Positions 19,734 to 28,713 of a DNA stretch of 64,000 nucleotides are shown one piece after another (position 1 is the stretch's first letter; each line of letters starts with the position of its first letter). The DNA comes from Tildeniella torsiva UHER 1998/13D. Lineage in GTDB: Bacteria; Cyanobacteriota; Cyanobacteriia; Phormidesmidales; Phormidesmidaceae. A model generated the notes under the pieces. That model did no database searches and was not told where the DNA came from. It worked only from the letters and a program-made list of their open reading frames with translations. The stretch is taken from assembly GCA_019358835.1 (NCBI GenBank), contig JAHHIH010000024.1:1-64000 (forward strand). Reading direction: 5' to 3'. Both the position numbers and the translations under genes were made by a program.

Positions 19734-20204
19734 CTAACCAGCGGATACGATCTCAAGCTGCCCTACCATACCGGCTTCGGCATGGCCTGCGATCGCACAG
19801 TGCAGCTCATAGAGGCCGGGGCGCTCGGGCACAAACACCCATTCGGCGATCGCCCCCGGCTTGAGTTCTAGCTCGTGGATCGCCCCTTTGACCTCCACAT
19901 CGCCCGCCTGCACCTTTTGGGTCCAGAGGCCGTCGGCAAAGTCTTTGGCGGTGAAGTAGTGCTTTTCGGGGCTGGGGTTGTCGAGCACCAGGCGGTAGCG
20001 CTGGCCCGCTGTAAAGCTGAGCTGGTCGGGCTCAAACCGCAGGTTGTCCGCTGGGGTGCCCAGGTGAATGGTGACGGTTTCCGGTGGTGGTGGGGATGCG
20101 ATCGCGCCGCTGGCCCCCAGAGTTAGGCCTAGCGCCATGAGCAGACCCATCACCAGGGCCAAGAAACCTCCCTGCCGTGGTCGCCCTACCCGTTGCTGAC
20201 CCAT
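19734..20204 (-). CDS. Cupredoxin-domain secreted protein
   Basis: Signal peptide; AEWVFVPERPGLYELHCAIAGHAEAGMVGQLEIV copper-site signature. Confidence 0.85.
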   Translation of the reverse strand: MGQQRVGRPRQGGFLALVMGLLMALGLTLGASGAIASPPPPETVTIHLGTPADNLRFEPDQLSFTAGQRYRLVLDNPSPEKHYFTAKDFADGLWTQKVQAGDVEVKGAIHELELKPGAIAEWVFVPERPGLYELHCAIAGHAEAGMVGQLEIVSAG

Positions 20205-20215
20205 AGTCCCGATTC

Positions 20216-20747
20216 CTATAAACAACCCAGGGGAAGATCGTCGGCATAGACCGTCTTTAGAGATTCTATCGCGCGCTGGGTGGTAGGCCCCATAATGCCG
20301 TCGATGGCACCGCTGTAGACCCCCACCCGTTTGAGGTAGGCCTGAAGCGTCTTAGTTCTATGCTGCAAGTCGTTCCACAGCGTATCGACCCAGGTTTGAC
20401 CCAGGGTGCGCTGAAGTTTGTGCTGCTGCTGCCGTAAACCCTCTTCGGATATGAGGTTGAGGTGTTCGCCTACCCAGCCATCGGCCTCGTCGAGCCAAAA
20501 GCTGAGCAGAGGGTCGTCAATGGCCTGGTCTAAAATAGCGCCCAAGCGTTCTGCGTCAGCGGCAGACAGCTGAGGCTGAAGGGCCAAGGTGCAATAGTCA
20601 ACTAACGTGGTGTGGTGATGCTGTAGCGCTTGGCTCAGCTCCTCAATGGGGCCAATTTTTGGGGCCGTGAGTTGATCGACTATGGCAGAGCCGGAAGCGC
20701 CTGCCATAGAAGGATCGGCTAGGGGTGCCGTCGCCTGTTCTGTGTTC
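20216..20747 (-). CDS. Peptidoglycan-binding-like domain protein
   Basis: C-terminal LKRVGVYSGAIDGIMGPTTQRAIESLKTVY (PG_binding_1-like); start trimmed to MNTEQATAP. Confidence 0.65.
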
Positions 20748-21073
20748 ATGACTCCTCGCGTGCCTCCGTGGGAAAGCAAAGTAGATTAACGGCATGGGCT
20801 GCCGTTGTTTGGGTGCGGATGCAGCGCCGTGAGCCACAGACAGAGATCAGCCAGCCGTCGCCCCGTCAAACCCACGGCAAAGCCCCAAACTAACCCGGTG
20901 TTTAGCCGAGGCCAACGGGGTCTGGGGATTGCTGCACTAGTCTATTAGTGACCCTAGACCTCAGGTTGTGACAGGCCAATCCAGAATTTTTTGAGACTTA
21001 CTTGAGACTTAATTTAGGGGCTAGTTTCCGCAATCTGAATTGTCACAGTGGAGCTACTTACATCACTTAAAAA

Positions 21074-21769
21074 GTGAGTGATGCCGCACCTAATGCCCTA
21101 GGGAATATGAGCCAATCTGACGACACCAGTGGTTTTAATGAGTTCCGCCCCCCCGCCGATGCTCCTGCCCAAGATGTGTTCGATCAAGCGCTGAGTGAAA
21201 TTCTTAGCAAAGACAACGCCCATGCCTACACCCTGCTCACAACGATTCAGAGAACCCTTCAGCAGTACCATCTAGACGCCCAGTTCGAAGCCTACGAGAT
21301 TCTTCACGAGGCCTATCTGCGGGGTAAAAAAAAGCTCCAGACCGGAGAAGTCATTCGCAACCCCTACGCCTGGCTCAAGGCCACGGCCTTTCACGTTATT
21401 TACGAACGCAAGCGCCAGCACCGGGCCAGCGCCACCGACCCCCAGGTGATGGAGGCAATCCTGCCCGACTCTCGCCTCAACCTGATGCAGCAGCAGGTGC
21501 TGCTCGAAGAGCTAGACCTGCTCTACCAGGCGTTGCACCTGCTCTATCAAGAAGACCCCACTGGCACCTGCTTGCTCTATTTGCGCACCGTGCGCGGCTG
21601 GTCGTGGGGTCAGATTAGCCGGTGGCTAGCCGCTGAGGGGCAGCCCCTGGCCAGTGACGTCGCGCTGCGCCAGCGGGCTTCTCGGGCTAAGCGCCGCCTG
21701 CATGACATCGTATGGCGACGCATCTATGAGGGAGAGCCCCCCGCTGCCTCGCTCACCTGCAAACGGTAG
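21074..21769 (+). CDS. RNA polymerase ECF sigma factor-like protein
   Basis: Sigma region 2-like (YEILHEAYLRGKKKLQTGEVIRNPYAWLKATAFHVIYERKRQ) and region 4-like (LYLRTVRGWSWGQISRWLA...LRQRASRAKRRLHDIVW); start could be 21110-ish Met (MSQSDD). Confidence 0.65.
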   Translation: MSDAAPNALGNMSQSDDTSGFNEFRPPADAPAQDVFDQALSEILSKDNAHAYTLLTTIQRTLQQYHLDAQFEAYEILHEAYLRGKKKLQTGEVIRNPYAWLKATAFHVIYERKRQHRASATDPQVMEAILPDSRLNLMQQQVLLEELDLLYQALHLLYQEDPTGTCLLYLRTVRGWSWGQISRWLAAEGQPLASDVALRQRASRAKRRLHDIVWRRIYEGEPPAASLTCKR

Positions 21770-21850
21770 GGGTGCAATAGGAAAAAGCTGGCTAGGCTAA
21801 CCCCCAGAACGGCATGATGGGGGGTAGCACTAGCACAGGAAAGGACACCC

Positions 21851-22564
21851 ATGGATAAGATCTTGGCGCGGCTGCGCAAATCCAAACTGCTGCTGTGGGG
21901 CATTACTGGCGCTCTGCTGGTGGGCATGGCGGTGCCGCTGCTGATTTTCTTACCCCGGCGTAACCAGGCCAGCCCGCCCCCTAGCCCCGAGGCCCACCAG
22001 GAAATCGTCACCGAGGTGATCACCTCGACCGATCGCGCCAGTTTAATTGGCTCCTCGCCCACTAAGGGCAACCCCAACGCGCCGATTGTGCTGTTTAAGT
22101 TCTCTGACTTTCAGTGCCCCTACTGTGCCGTGGCGGCGGGCAACATAAATGAGTTTGTGGGTCAACACGAGGACGAAATTCTCTACGTCTATAAGCATTT
22201 TCCCCTCACTCAGATTCACCCCGAGGCGATGCCGTCGGCTAAGGCGGCCTGGGCAGCGGGGCAGCAGGGGCAGTTTTGGCTTTACCACGACGGCCTGTTT
22301 GTCAACCAAAGCCGCCTGGGTGAAGATCTCTATATTGAGCTGGCCGAGGCTATGCAGCTCGATATGGAGCAGTTCAACCGCGATCGCGCCAGCGCCGAGG
22401 CCGAAGCCGCCATTCAGCAAGACCTCGCCCTGGCCCAGCAGCTTCGTCTCCAGGGCACGCCCTCTTTCATCATGAATGACCTGCTGATTCCGGGCGGTGC
22501 GCCCCCTCAGCTGTTTGAGGAAATCTTTAACCAGATCAACGCGGCGATCAAGAGTCAGGGCTAA
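21851..22564 (+). CDS. DsbA-family thioredoxin-fold protein (membrane anchored)
   Basis: VLFKFSDFQCPYCAVAAGNINEFV, LQGTPSFIMNDLLIPG. Confidence 0.9.
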   Translation: MDKILARLRKSKLLLWGITGALLVGMAVPLLIFLPRRNQASPPPSPEAHQEIVTEVITSTDRASLIGSSPTKGNPNAPIVLFKFSDFQCPYCAVAAGNINEFVGQHEDEILYVYKHFPLTQIHPEAMPSAKAAWAAGQQGQFWLYHDGLFVNQSRLGEDLYIELAEAMQLDMEQFNRDRASAEAEAAIQQDLALAQQLRLQGTPSFIMNDLLIPGGAPPQLFEEIFNQINAAIKSQG

Positions 22565-23129
22565 TCCCCGAGCGCCCTGGCTTTGTTCATCCCGATGGCT
22601 ATGGAAGCGCCAGGTTAAGAGAACACCGTCAAGTCCCGCGATCGCCGATCGATCGCCCTTGCGATCATCCCTTGCGACCCTAAATTGCTTGCATCGCTGA
22701 CCTACAGTCCACCGCTTGAAGCCCAACAAACCCGCCGATTTGCCTGCGAAGGGCTATGCCAGTTGACTGTGCCAGTTGGGCAGCCTGCCCGCTAAAACGC
22801 TGTAAGGGTGAGGTTTTAGATGGGCCGCGATCGCCCCTCAACGTCCTCGCCAACACCGTAAATCCCCACCAGATAAGGGGTTGAGAAACTTGTAGCGGTT
22901 TGTAAACTGTTAGGCCAGTGTCACCCACTACACAAAGTGTCATGGCTTCGCTAAGGGGTGCCTAGGCTCCAGCGCTACAACAGTGTCATGGCGAAAGCGA
23001 AGACAACCGCTTCTCTGCCAGACCCATCCCGACCTAATGGCATCGACTCATCAATCGCATTGGCCGTTTTGGGTGGGCTTCTCAACAAAAGACAGTCAAC
23101 AACACACAGTTTGCATTTGGAGAATGACC

Positions 23130-23609
23130 ATGAAAACCCTTTCTATCGCTGCGATCGCCTTGGGTCTTACCGCTGCTTCCCTCACTGCTATGCCCATGGC
23201 CGCTAACGCCCAAGATGCCAGCACTGACTACAACTACGTCGGCGCAGGCGTCGGCATCAGTGACGACATCGGCCTCTCGATCAACAGCAAGGTTACTGTA
23301 GCCGACAACATCTCGGTGCGCCCCGGCGTCATCAGCGACCTCGACTTCAATGGCGACGATGGCGAAACCGTCTTCCTGCTGCCCGTGACCTACGACTTCA
23401 ACGCGGTTACCGACAACGGTCGTCTGCTGCCCTACCTGGGCGGTGGCCTCTCGGTCTCTACCGAAGGCTCTACTTCGGTCGGCCCTATGCTGACCGGTGG
23501 GGTTGACTACCGCATCACCGATCGCATCGTAGCCAATGGTGGTGTCAACGTCTCGTTCTATGACACCACTCAGGTCAATGGCTCTGTCGGTCTAGGCTAC
23601 ACCTTCTAG
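23130..23609 (+). CDS. Secreted outer-membrane beta-barrel-like protein
   Basis: Signal peptide MKTLSIAAIALGLTAASLTAMPMAANAQ; alternating beta-strand pattern ending in GLGYTF. Confidence 0.75.
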   Translation: MKTLSIAAIALGLTAASLTAMPMAANAQDASTDYNYVGAGVGISDDIGLSINSKVTVADNISVRPGVISDLDFNGDDGETVFLLPVTYDFNAVTDNGRLLPYLGGGLSVSTEGSTSVGPMLTGGVDYRITDRIVANGGVNVSFYDTTQVNGSVGLGYTF

Positions 23610-23642
23610 GTTCCTAGACCTCCTGTTCTGAACCAGCAATAG

Positions 23643-23676
23643 AGGGATCGGTGGAACGTCCGCCGATCCCTTTTCT
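23643..23676 (+). terminator. Intrinsic terminator
   Basis: AGGGATCGGTGG-aacgt-CCGCCGATCCCT followed by a T-rich tail. Confidence 0.85.
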
Positions 23677-23708
23677 TTTGGTTGCCCTGTGGTAGCCATG
23701 TTCTGGTC

Positions 23709-24293
23709 TTAGTTTTCGGTATCGGCGGTGGTGAAGAGTGCTGCCGCCGTGATCTCCAGCACGCCCAACTGAAAGGATTGCAGGCGATCGCCGCCGCTCA
23801 AAGTCGCAAACTCTTCGTAGACGCCATCTCTCAGCGCTAACACCAGCACGGTCGCCGTCTGCGGATCAACAATCCAATATTCAGGAATGCCCAAATCCTG
23901 GTACTGCCCCCGCTTAGCCACGTAGTCTCGGTTGCGCTGCACCTCCCCTGGGCTGACGATTTCGATGACCAAGACCGGTGGCCCCATAGAGAGGCGCAAG
24001 GTGTTGCGCCGCTTCAGTTGGTCAACCTGTTCAGAATGAATGACCGTAAAGTCTGGATAGCGGTTTCTAGGCTCGCCACGCACCTCAAGTTCTAGGCCAT
24101 GTCCCCTCAGACGCCGGGGGCCAACTATGGGTAAGAGGGTGGCAAAAATTAAGTTAGCGATCTCAACGTTAAAGCCCGACTCTGGCGGCACTTCAATCAG
24201 TTCTCCATTAAAAAGCTCGTACAGCTTTTCTGTGCCGTCGTCGTAGGCCAGATACTCTTCAAAGCTTTGAAACCTGGGCTTGAGCTGAACCAT
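23709..24293 (-). CDS. Uma2-family endonuclease-fold protein
   Basis: RFQSFEEYLAYDDGTEKLYELFNGELIEVPPES...PDFTVIHSEQ...PPVLVIEIVSPGE...YQDLGIPEYWIVDPQ. Confidence 0.9.
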   Translation of the reverse strand: MVQLKPRFQSFEEYLAYDDGTEKLYELFNGELIEVPPESGFNVEIANLIFATLLPIVGPRRLRGHGLELEVRGEPRNRYPDFTVIHSEQVDQLKRRNTLRLSMGPPVLVIEIVSPGEVQRNRDYVAKRGQYQDLGIPEYWIVDPQTATVLVLALRDGVYEEFATLSGGDRLQSFQLGVLEITAAALFTTADTEN

Positions 24294-24313
24294 AGGTTAG
24301 CTATTTTAATGTA

Positions 24314-24386
24314 TGGAGCTAAGCGGATTCGAACCGCTGACCCCTTGCATGCCATGCAAGTGCTCTACCAACTGAGCTATAGCCCC
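24314..24386 (-). tRNA. tRNA-Ala (anticodon GGC)
   Basis: Minus strand GGGGCTATAGCTCAGTTGGTAGAGCACTTGCATGGCATGCAAGGGGTCAGCGGTTCGAATCCGCTTAGCTCCA. Confidence 0.97.
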
Positions 24387-24535
24387 TCGTGCGTCAGCTT
24401 TTTCGCTGAACGCATCAACAATAGTGGCCTAAGGGGGGTACCGTCGTCAACCCCAAATTTTCCCTGAGTTTTATTTGAGGGTAGCGGTGAAGGGCTGCCA
24501 TCCGCGATAGAGTCAGGGAGATTAATAGTGTTCAC

Positions 24536-25624
24536 GTGGCAATGGCAATGGTTTATCCTGGTTCTTCGTCTCCCCCCGATGCCGATGCGGTGCAGGATGT
24601 TCTGCTGCGGCTGCGGCGTAAAGAGGGCACTTGGGTCAACTGGGCCCAGGGCTGCCAGGCGCTGCAAAAGGCGCGGTACACCCCCCAGCAAATCTTTGAA
24701 GAAACCGGCTTTGAGCCCATTCACCAAAACCAGATTATGGTGGCGGAGCAGGTCTACCAGTCCATTCTCAAGGTGGGGGTGGCGGAAGCGACCGTGGCCC
24801 ACTTTACCGAGCGGGGCAGCGATGCGCTCTACGAGCTGCGGGTGCTCTCCCAGGGCGATCGCGCCGCCACCGCCGACTTTATTCGGCAGCACGGCATCGA
24901 CTCCGAGGAGGTGCGCGATCTGGTGAAGCCGATCAAAGAATATGCCTACCGCAAAGACAAGCCCCAGGGCTTTGACGATGGGCCGGGGGATGCAATCGCC
25001 TACCACTTTTGGAAGCTGGCCCGCCAAAACGATGACCTGCAAGACCGATCGCGCCTGATTGCCCAGGGCCTGCGCTTTGCCCAGAGCCCCACCGCCCGCC
25101 AGCACATCGAAAAGCTGCTAACCGACTTTACCGTAGTTAAAGATCGCCCCGCCCCCCGCTTGCCCCTTTACCGGCTCGAAACCGAAAGCGAGCTGCCGCG
25201 CATGATCCCCGTGGTGGGGCAGATGCCGCTGACGGTGGATGACCTGAAGGCGGTGCCCGTGGTGGTGGCGGAAGAGCCCTTCAGCATGGTCAGCGCCAAC
25301 GGGGCCAGCGCCTGGATTGCGGTACCCGGCTGGCAGGTGATCTTTCGGGCCGAAGACCCAGTGGGGATTCTCATCCAGGCTCGCCAGTTGCCCAACTACC
25401 CCGCCGATGCCGCCGATGACACGGTGCTGGTGGTGGTCGATCGCAGCGATCGCACCTGGGATGACGACGGCTACTTTCTCACCGCCGAGGGCGATCGGCT
25501 GGCCATCGTTTGGTCACCCAGCCCGATTGACACCCCCATCTTGGGCAAAATGATTCTCATTCTGCGGCCCAAGCGTATTTTGGATGAAAACTACAACCGC
25601 GAACTCTGGCAGCTAGACGAATAG
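24536..25624 (+). CDS. raf1: RuBisCO accumulation factor 1
   Basis: LLRLRRKEGTWVNWAQGCQALQKARYTPQQIFEETGFEPIHQNQIMVAEQVYQSI...LYRLETESELPRMIPVVG. Confidence 0.9.
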   Translation: MAMAMVYPGSSSPPDADAVQDVLLRLRRKEGTWVNWAQGCQALQKARYTPQQIFEETGFEPIHQNQIMVAEQVYQSILKVGVAEATVAHFTERGSDALYELRVLSQGDRAATADFIRQHGIDSEEVRDLVKPIKEYAYRKDKPQGFDDGPGDAIAYHFWKLARQNDDLQDRSRLIAQGLRFAQSPTARQHIEKLLTDFTVVKDRPAPRLPLYRLETESELPRMIPVVGQMPLTVDDLKAVPVVVAEEPFSMVSANGASAWIAVPGWQVIFRAEDPVGILIQARQLPNYPADAADDTVLVVVDRSDRTWDDDGYFLTAEGDRLAIVWSPSPIDTPILGKMILILRPKRILDENYNRELWQLDE

Positions 25625-25633
25625 GAGAATGCT

Positions 25634-25843
25634 ATGGGCCTCGAACGACGTTTATCTCGCGACATGTTCTTAAACACCGAAATCGTGGAGCTGCGGCAGA
25701 TGTGCTTCACCCCCGGTCGCATGTTTGAGCCGGGTAAGTATATCGCTGGAGATCTACCCGATACCGCCTTTGAAATGGGTCTGGTAGAAAAGCTGCCGCC
25801 GGTACGGGGGAAGAGTGAGGAGATTGGGGACGGGTTGGAGTGA
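25634..25843 (+). CDS. Small hypothetical protein immediately downstream of raf1
   Basis: 69 aa ORF starting 10 nt after raf1, AGGAG-like RBS (taggagaatgctatg). Confidence 0.5.
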   Translation: MGLERRLSRDMFLNTEIVELRQMCFTPGRMFEPGKYIAGDLPDTAFEMGLVEKLPPVRGKSEEIGDGLE

Positions 25844-25874
25844 TGGGGGAGATAGGGGAAGTTTTGGGTGCTTA

Positions 25875-25946
25875 GTTTTGAGTTTTGAGTTTTGAGTGAA
25901 TAGTTGAAGGCATAAATTCAAAACTCAAACTTCAAAACTCAAAACT
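25875..25946. repeat. Inverted/direct repeat cluster (TTTTGAGTTTTGAGTTTTGAG...AACTCAAACTTCAAAACTCAAAAC)
   Basis: Direct reading; self-complementary arms; similar array at 37133-37213. Confidence 0.8.
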
Positions 25947-26042
25947 TTCCGCCCTTAGTCTCCCTCAAACTTTTAAGACAACGTGCCCCAGGCTACAGCG
26001 GCTACCGCCTCCAGCCTCGACAACAGATCGTAGTATCTGTGG

Positions 26043-27791
26043 TTGGTGGCAATGGCCGTGACATCCTTAACCCCTCGGGAATTGCCCTCGCTGCCACGGC
26101 CTCAGATCATTGTTTGCGGGCTGGGGCGCACGGGGCTGCGGATTTTTAGTCTACTGCGGCAGCAGGGGGCGCAGGTGGTGGGCATTAGCTACCACCCTAT
26201 GCCGGAGGTGGTGGGCGAGATTGTGGTGGGGGAGCTGCGATCGCCCACCACCCTCACCCAAGCAGGCATTCACCAGGCCCATACCCTGGTGCTGGCCACC
26301 TCCGACGACGCCCTGAACCTGGCGATTTTGACCCAGGCGCGCATTCTCAACCCCAACATTCGCATCATCAACCGGCTGTTTAACATCAGCCTAGGGGAGC
26401 GCCTCGACCACACCCTGCCCCACCATGTCAGCCTCAGCTCGGCGGCGCTGGCGGCTCCGCTGTTTGCCTTTGCGGCGCGGGGCAACCGGGCGATCGGGCA
26501 GCTGCGCCTGTTCGATCTCACCTGGCCGATGTATGAGGAGGTGATCGATGCCGCCCATCCTTGGCACGGCAAGCTGCTGAAAACCTTGTGGGACAACCGA
26601 TCCCAGCTGTTGATTCACTACCACTCGGCCCGCTGCTCCATCGATCTGGTGACGGCGGTGGTAACGGGGGAGGTGTTGCAGGTGGGCGATCGCATCGTGG
26701 TGGCCACCCGACCTCAGCAGCCTGTCCTGAAGTCTCGCCATGTAGCCCAATTTTGGCAGCGGCTGCTAGTCACCCTCGACCACGGTCGCCGCCGCGCCCG
26801 CGCTACTTTGCTAGTGATTTTGGCGCTGCTGATCACCATTGGTCTGGCCACCTTTACCTACCTGTGGCACGACCTCAACACTAGCTGGGTCGATGCTCTT
26901 TATTTCTCGGTGGGCATGATCACCGGGGCCGGGGGCCAAGAACAGGTGGCAGAAGACTCCTCGGCCAGCATCAAAGTTTTCACCGCTGTGATGATGCTGG
27001 TGGGGGCGGGGGTGATTGGCATTTGCTACGCCCTGCTGAACGATTTTATTCTGGGATCGCATTTTCAGAGTCTGTGGAGCGTGGCCCGCATGCCGCGCCA
27101 GCACCACTACATTATTTGCGGGCTGGGTGGGGTGGGCTATCGCACCGCCATTCACCTGCACAAAACTGGCTATCGGGTAGCCGTAATCGAGCAGGATGCC
27201 CACAACCGCTTTTTGCCCGCTGTCAAGGCGCTCAAAATTCCGGTCATGATCGCCGATGCCAACCTGACCTCTACGTTAGAAACTGTGAACCTGGCCTCGG
27301 CCCAGGCTTTGCTCGTTGTCACCAGCGACGATACGGTGAATTTAGAAATTGCCCTGACGGCCCGCAGCATTAGCCCCCAGGTGCCCGCCGTGGTTCGCAT
27401 TTTTGATGCCGAATTTGCCCAGCAGTTGCAGCAGGTGTTTGAGTTTGACCAGGTGCTCAGCCCGATGGATCTGGCCGCGCCCACCTTTGCTGCTGCGGCC
27501 CTCGGAGGAAGAATCCTCGGCAATGGCATGTCTGGGGATCTGCTGTGGGTGGCGATCGCGACGCTGATCACCCCCCACCATCCCTTCTACAACCAGCCAA
27601 TTCAGACCGTGGCCCAGACAGCCAATCTGGTGCCCTTATACATCGAGTCGGCCCATCGCACGCTCCATGGCCACGACCTACTCGACGTGACTCTGACCGA
27701 CGGCGACGTGCTCTACCTGACCATGCCCGCCAACCGACTCGACTGCCTGCAATATACCCCTACCGCAGTTACAGAGGAGATGCGGGGATGA
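26043..27791 (+). CDS. Potassium channel/TrkA-N NAD-binding protein
   Basis: Two Rossmann RCK domains (IIVCGLGRTGLRIFSLLRQQGAQVVGI; YIICGLGGVGYRTAIHLHKTGYRVAVIE) flanking an ion-channel-like segment (WVDALYFSVGMITGAGG). Confidence 0.88.
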   Translation: MVAMAVTSLTPRELPSLPRPQIIVCGLGRTGLRIFSLLRQQGAQVVGISYHPMPEVVGEIVVGELRSPTTLTQAGIHQAHTLVLATSDDALNLAILTQARILNPNIRIINRLFNISLGERLDHTLPHHVSLSSAALAAPLFAFAARGNRAIGQLRLFDLTWPMYEEVIDAAHPWHGKLLKTLWDNRSQLLIHYHSARCSIDLVTAVVTGEVLQVGDRIVVATRPQQPVLKSRHVAQFWQRLLVTLDHGRRRARATLLVILALLITIGLATFTYLWHDLNTSWVDALYFSVGMITGAGGQEQVAEDSSASIKVFTAVMMLVGAGVIGICYALLNDFILGSHFQSLWSVARMPRQHHYIICGLGGVGYRTAIHLHKTGYRVAVIEQDAHNRFLPAVKALKIPVMIADANLTSTLETVNLASAQALLVVTSDDTVNLEIALTARSISPQVPAVVRIFDAEFAQQLQQVFEFDQVLSPMDLAAPTFAAAALGGRILGNGMSGDLLWVAIATLITPHHPFYNQPIQTVAQTANLVPLYIESAHRTLHGHDLLDVTLTDGDVLYLTMPANRLDCLQYTPTAVTEEMRG

Positions 27792-27816
27792 GAAAAATGC
27801 CGTAGGCATAGCCCCC

Positions 27817-28010
27817 GGTAGGGGCGAACCTGTGTGTTCGCCCCTACCCCGCCATAGGAATATTCGCGACCGGAGGTATTCCCCATGCCAAATTTAGGAC
27901 AGACACGTGGTCTGCCCCTACGCAAGGTTTCCAAGTAGGGGCGAACCCGCGGGTTCGCCCAAATCCCCGCCATAGGGAAATTCGTGGTTGGTGGCATTCC
28001 CTATGCCAGG
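27817..28010. repeat. Composite hairpin repeat, two tandem units
   Basis: GTAGGGGCGAAC...GTTCGCCCCTAC (27818-27847), GGGCGAACCCGCGGGTTCGCCC (27939-27960) and a repeated 44-mer CCCCGCCATAGG...ATGCCA at 27847 and 27965. Confidence 0.85.
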
Positions 28011-28048
28011 TTCTGAGGACATGGTGGCGACGTACCGGCTCTACAGGT

Positions 28049-28618
28049 TCAGCGGTGATTGATTTGGAGCCAGCCAAACAGTTGTTCGGCGGTTAACGCC
28101 AGATCTAGCGCTGGCAAGCTAGGCAGAATAGCATCGTCAGTCCATTCCTCAGGTAAGCGATCGAGTCGGTAGACCAGCACCACCCGTTCTTCAGGATCGA
28201 TCAGCCAGCCCAGTTGGCCCCCGTAGCGCAGGCTGTGCAAAATTTTGCGCGTCACCTTCATCTGGCTCTGCTGGGGAGAAAGAATCTCAATGATCCAATC
28301 TGGGGCAACGCTAACGCCAGTGCTGATAATCTCGCCATTCTCGTCAATGGGGATCCGGCTTTGTTCCAGCACAGCAATATCTGGCACGATGGAGCGCCCA
28401 CCAACAGTACAGCGCAGTTCGGTGAGAGCTTCATAGGGCGAATCAACAGCGTTATTGATGACGCCAACCAACCGCGATTGAATTCGACTGTGTTTTCCGC
28501 CGGGCATCGGTTTTTGGGTAGCCTCTCCCTGCACAAATTCCCAAGCGGGTGACTCCTCAATGTAGGGTAGTGTTAAGAACTCCTCCAGGGTCAACCGTTG
28601 AGGTAAGGCAACAGTCAT
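28049..28618 (-). CDS. Uma2-family endonuclease-fold protein
   Basis: TVALPQRLTLEEFLTLPYIEESPAWEFVQGEATQKPMPGGKHS...VPDIAVLE...PDWIIEILSPQQS; start trimmed to MTVALPQR. Confidence 0.88.
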   Translation of the reverse strand: MTVALPQRLTLEEFLTLPYIEESPAWEFVQGEATQKPMPGGKHSRIQSRLVGVINNAVDSPYEALTELRCTVGGRSIVPDIAVLEQSRIPIDENGEIISTGVSVAPDWIIEILSPQQSQMKVTRKILHSLRYGGQLGWLIDPEERVVLVYRLDRLPEEWTDDAILPSLPALDLALTAEQLFGWLQINHR

Positions 28619-28713
28619 GACGATGGCCCTCGCGTCAACTGCCTGAATTGTAGCTTTCTGGCATCCTTCCGTTTGGCCGCTCGCTACAATACCCCCAATA
28701 ACCATCGACCACC

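Noticed and set aside
22043-22729. 228-aa minus-strand ORF overlapping the DsbA-like gene
   Set aside because: The opposite frame encodes the clear CPYC thioredoxin-fold protein; this is a shadow ORF.
24377-25105. 242-aa minus-strand ORF antisense to raf1
   Set aside because: Overlaps Raf1 coding sequence and touches the tRNA-Ala gene; no family recognised.
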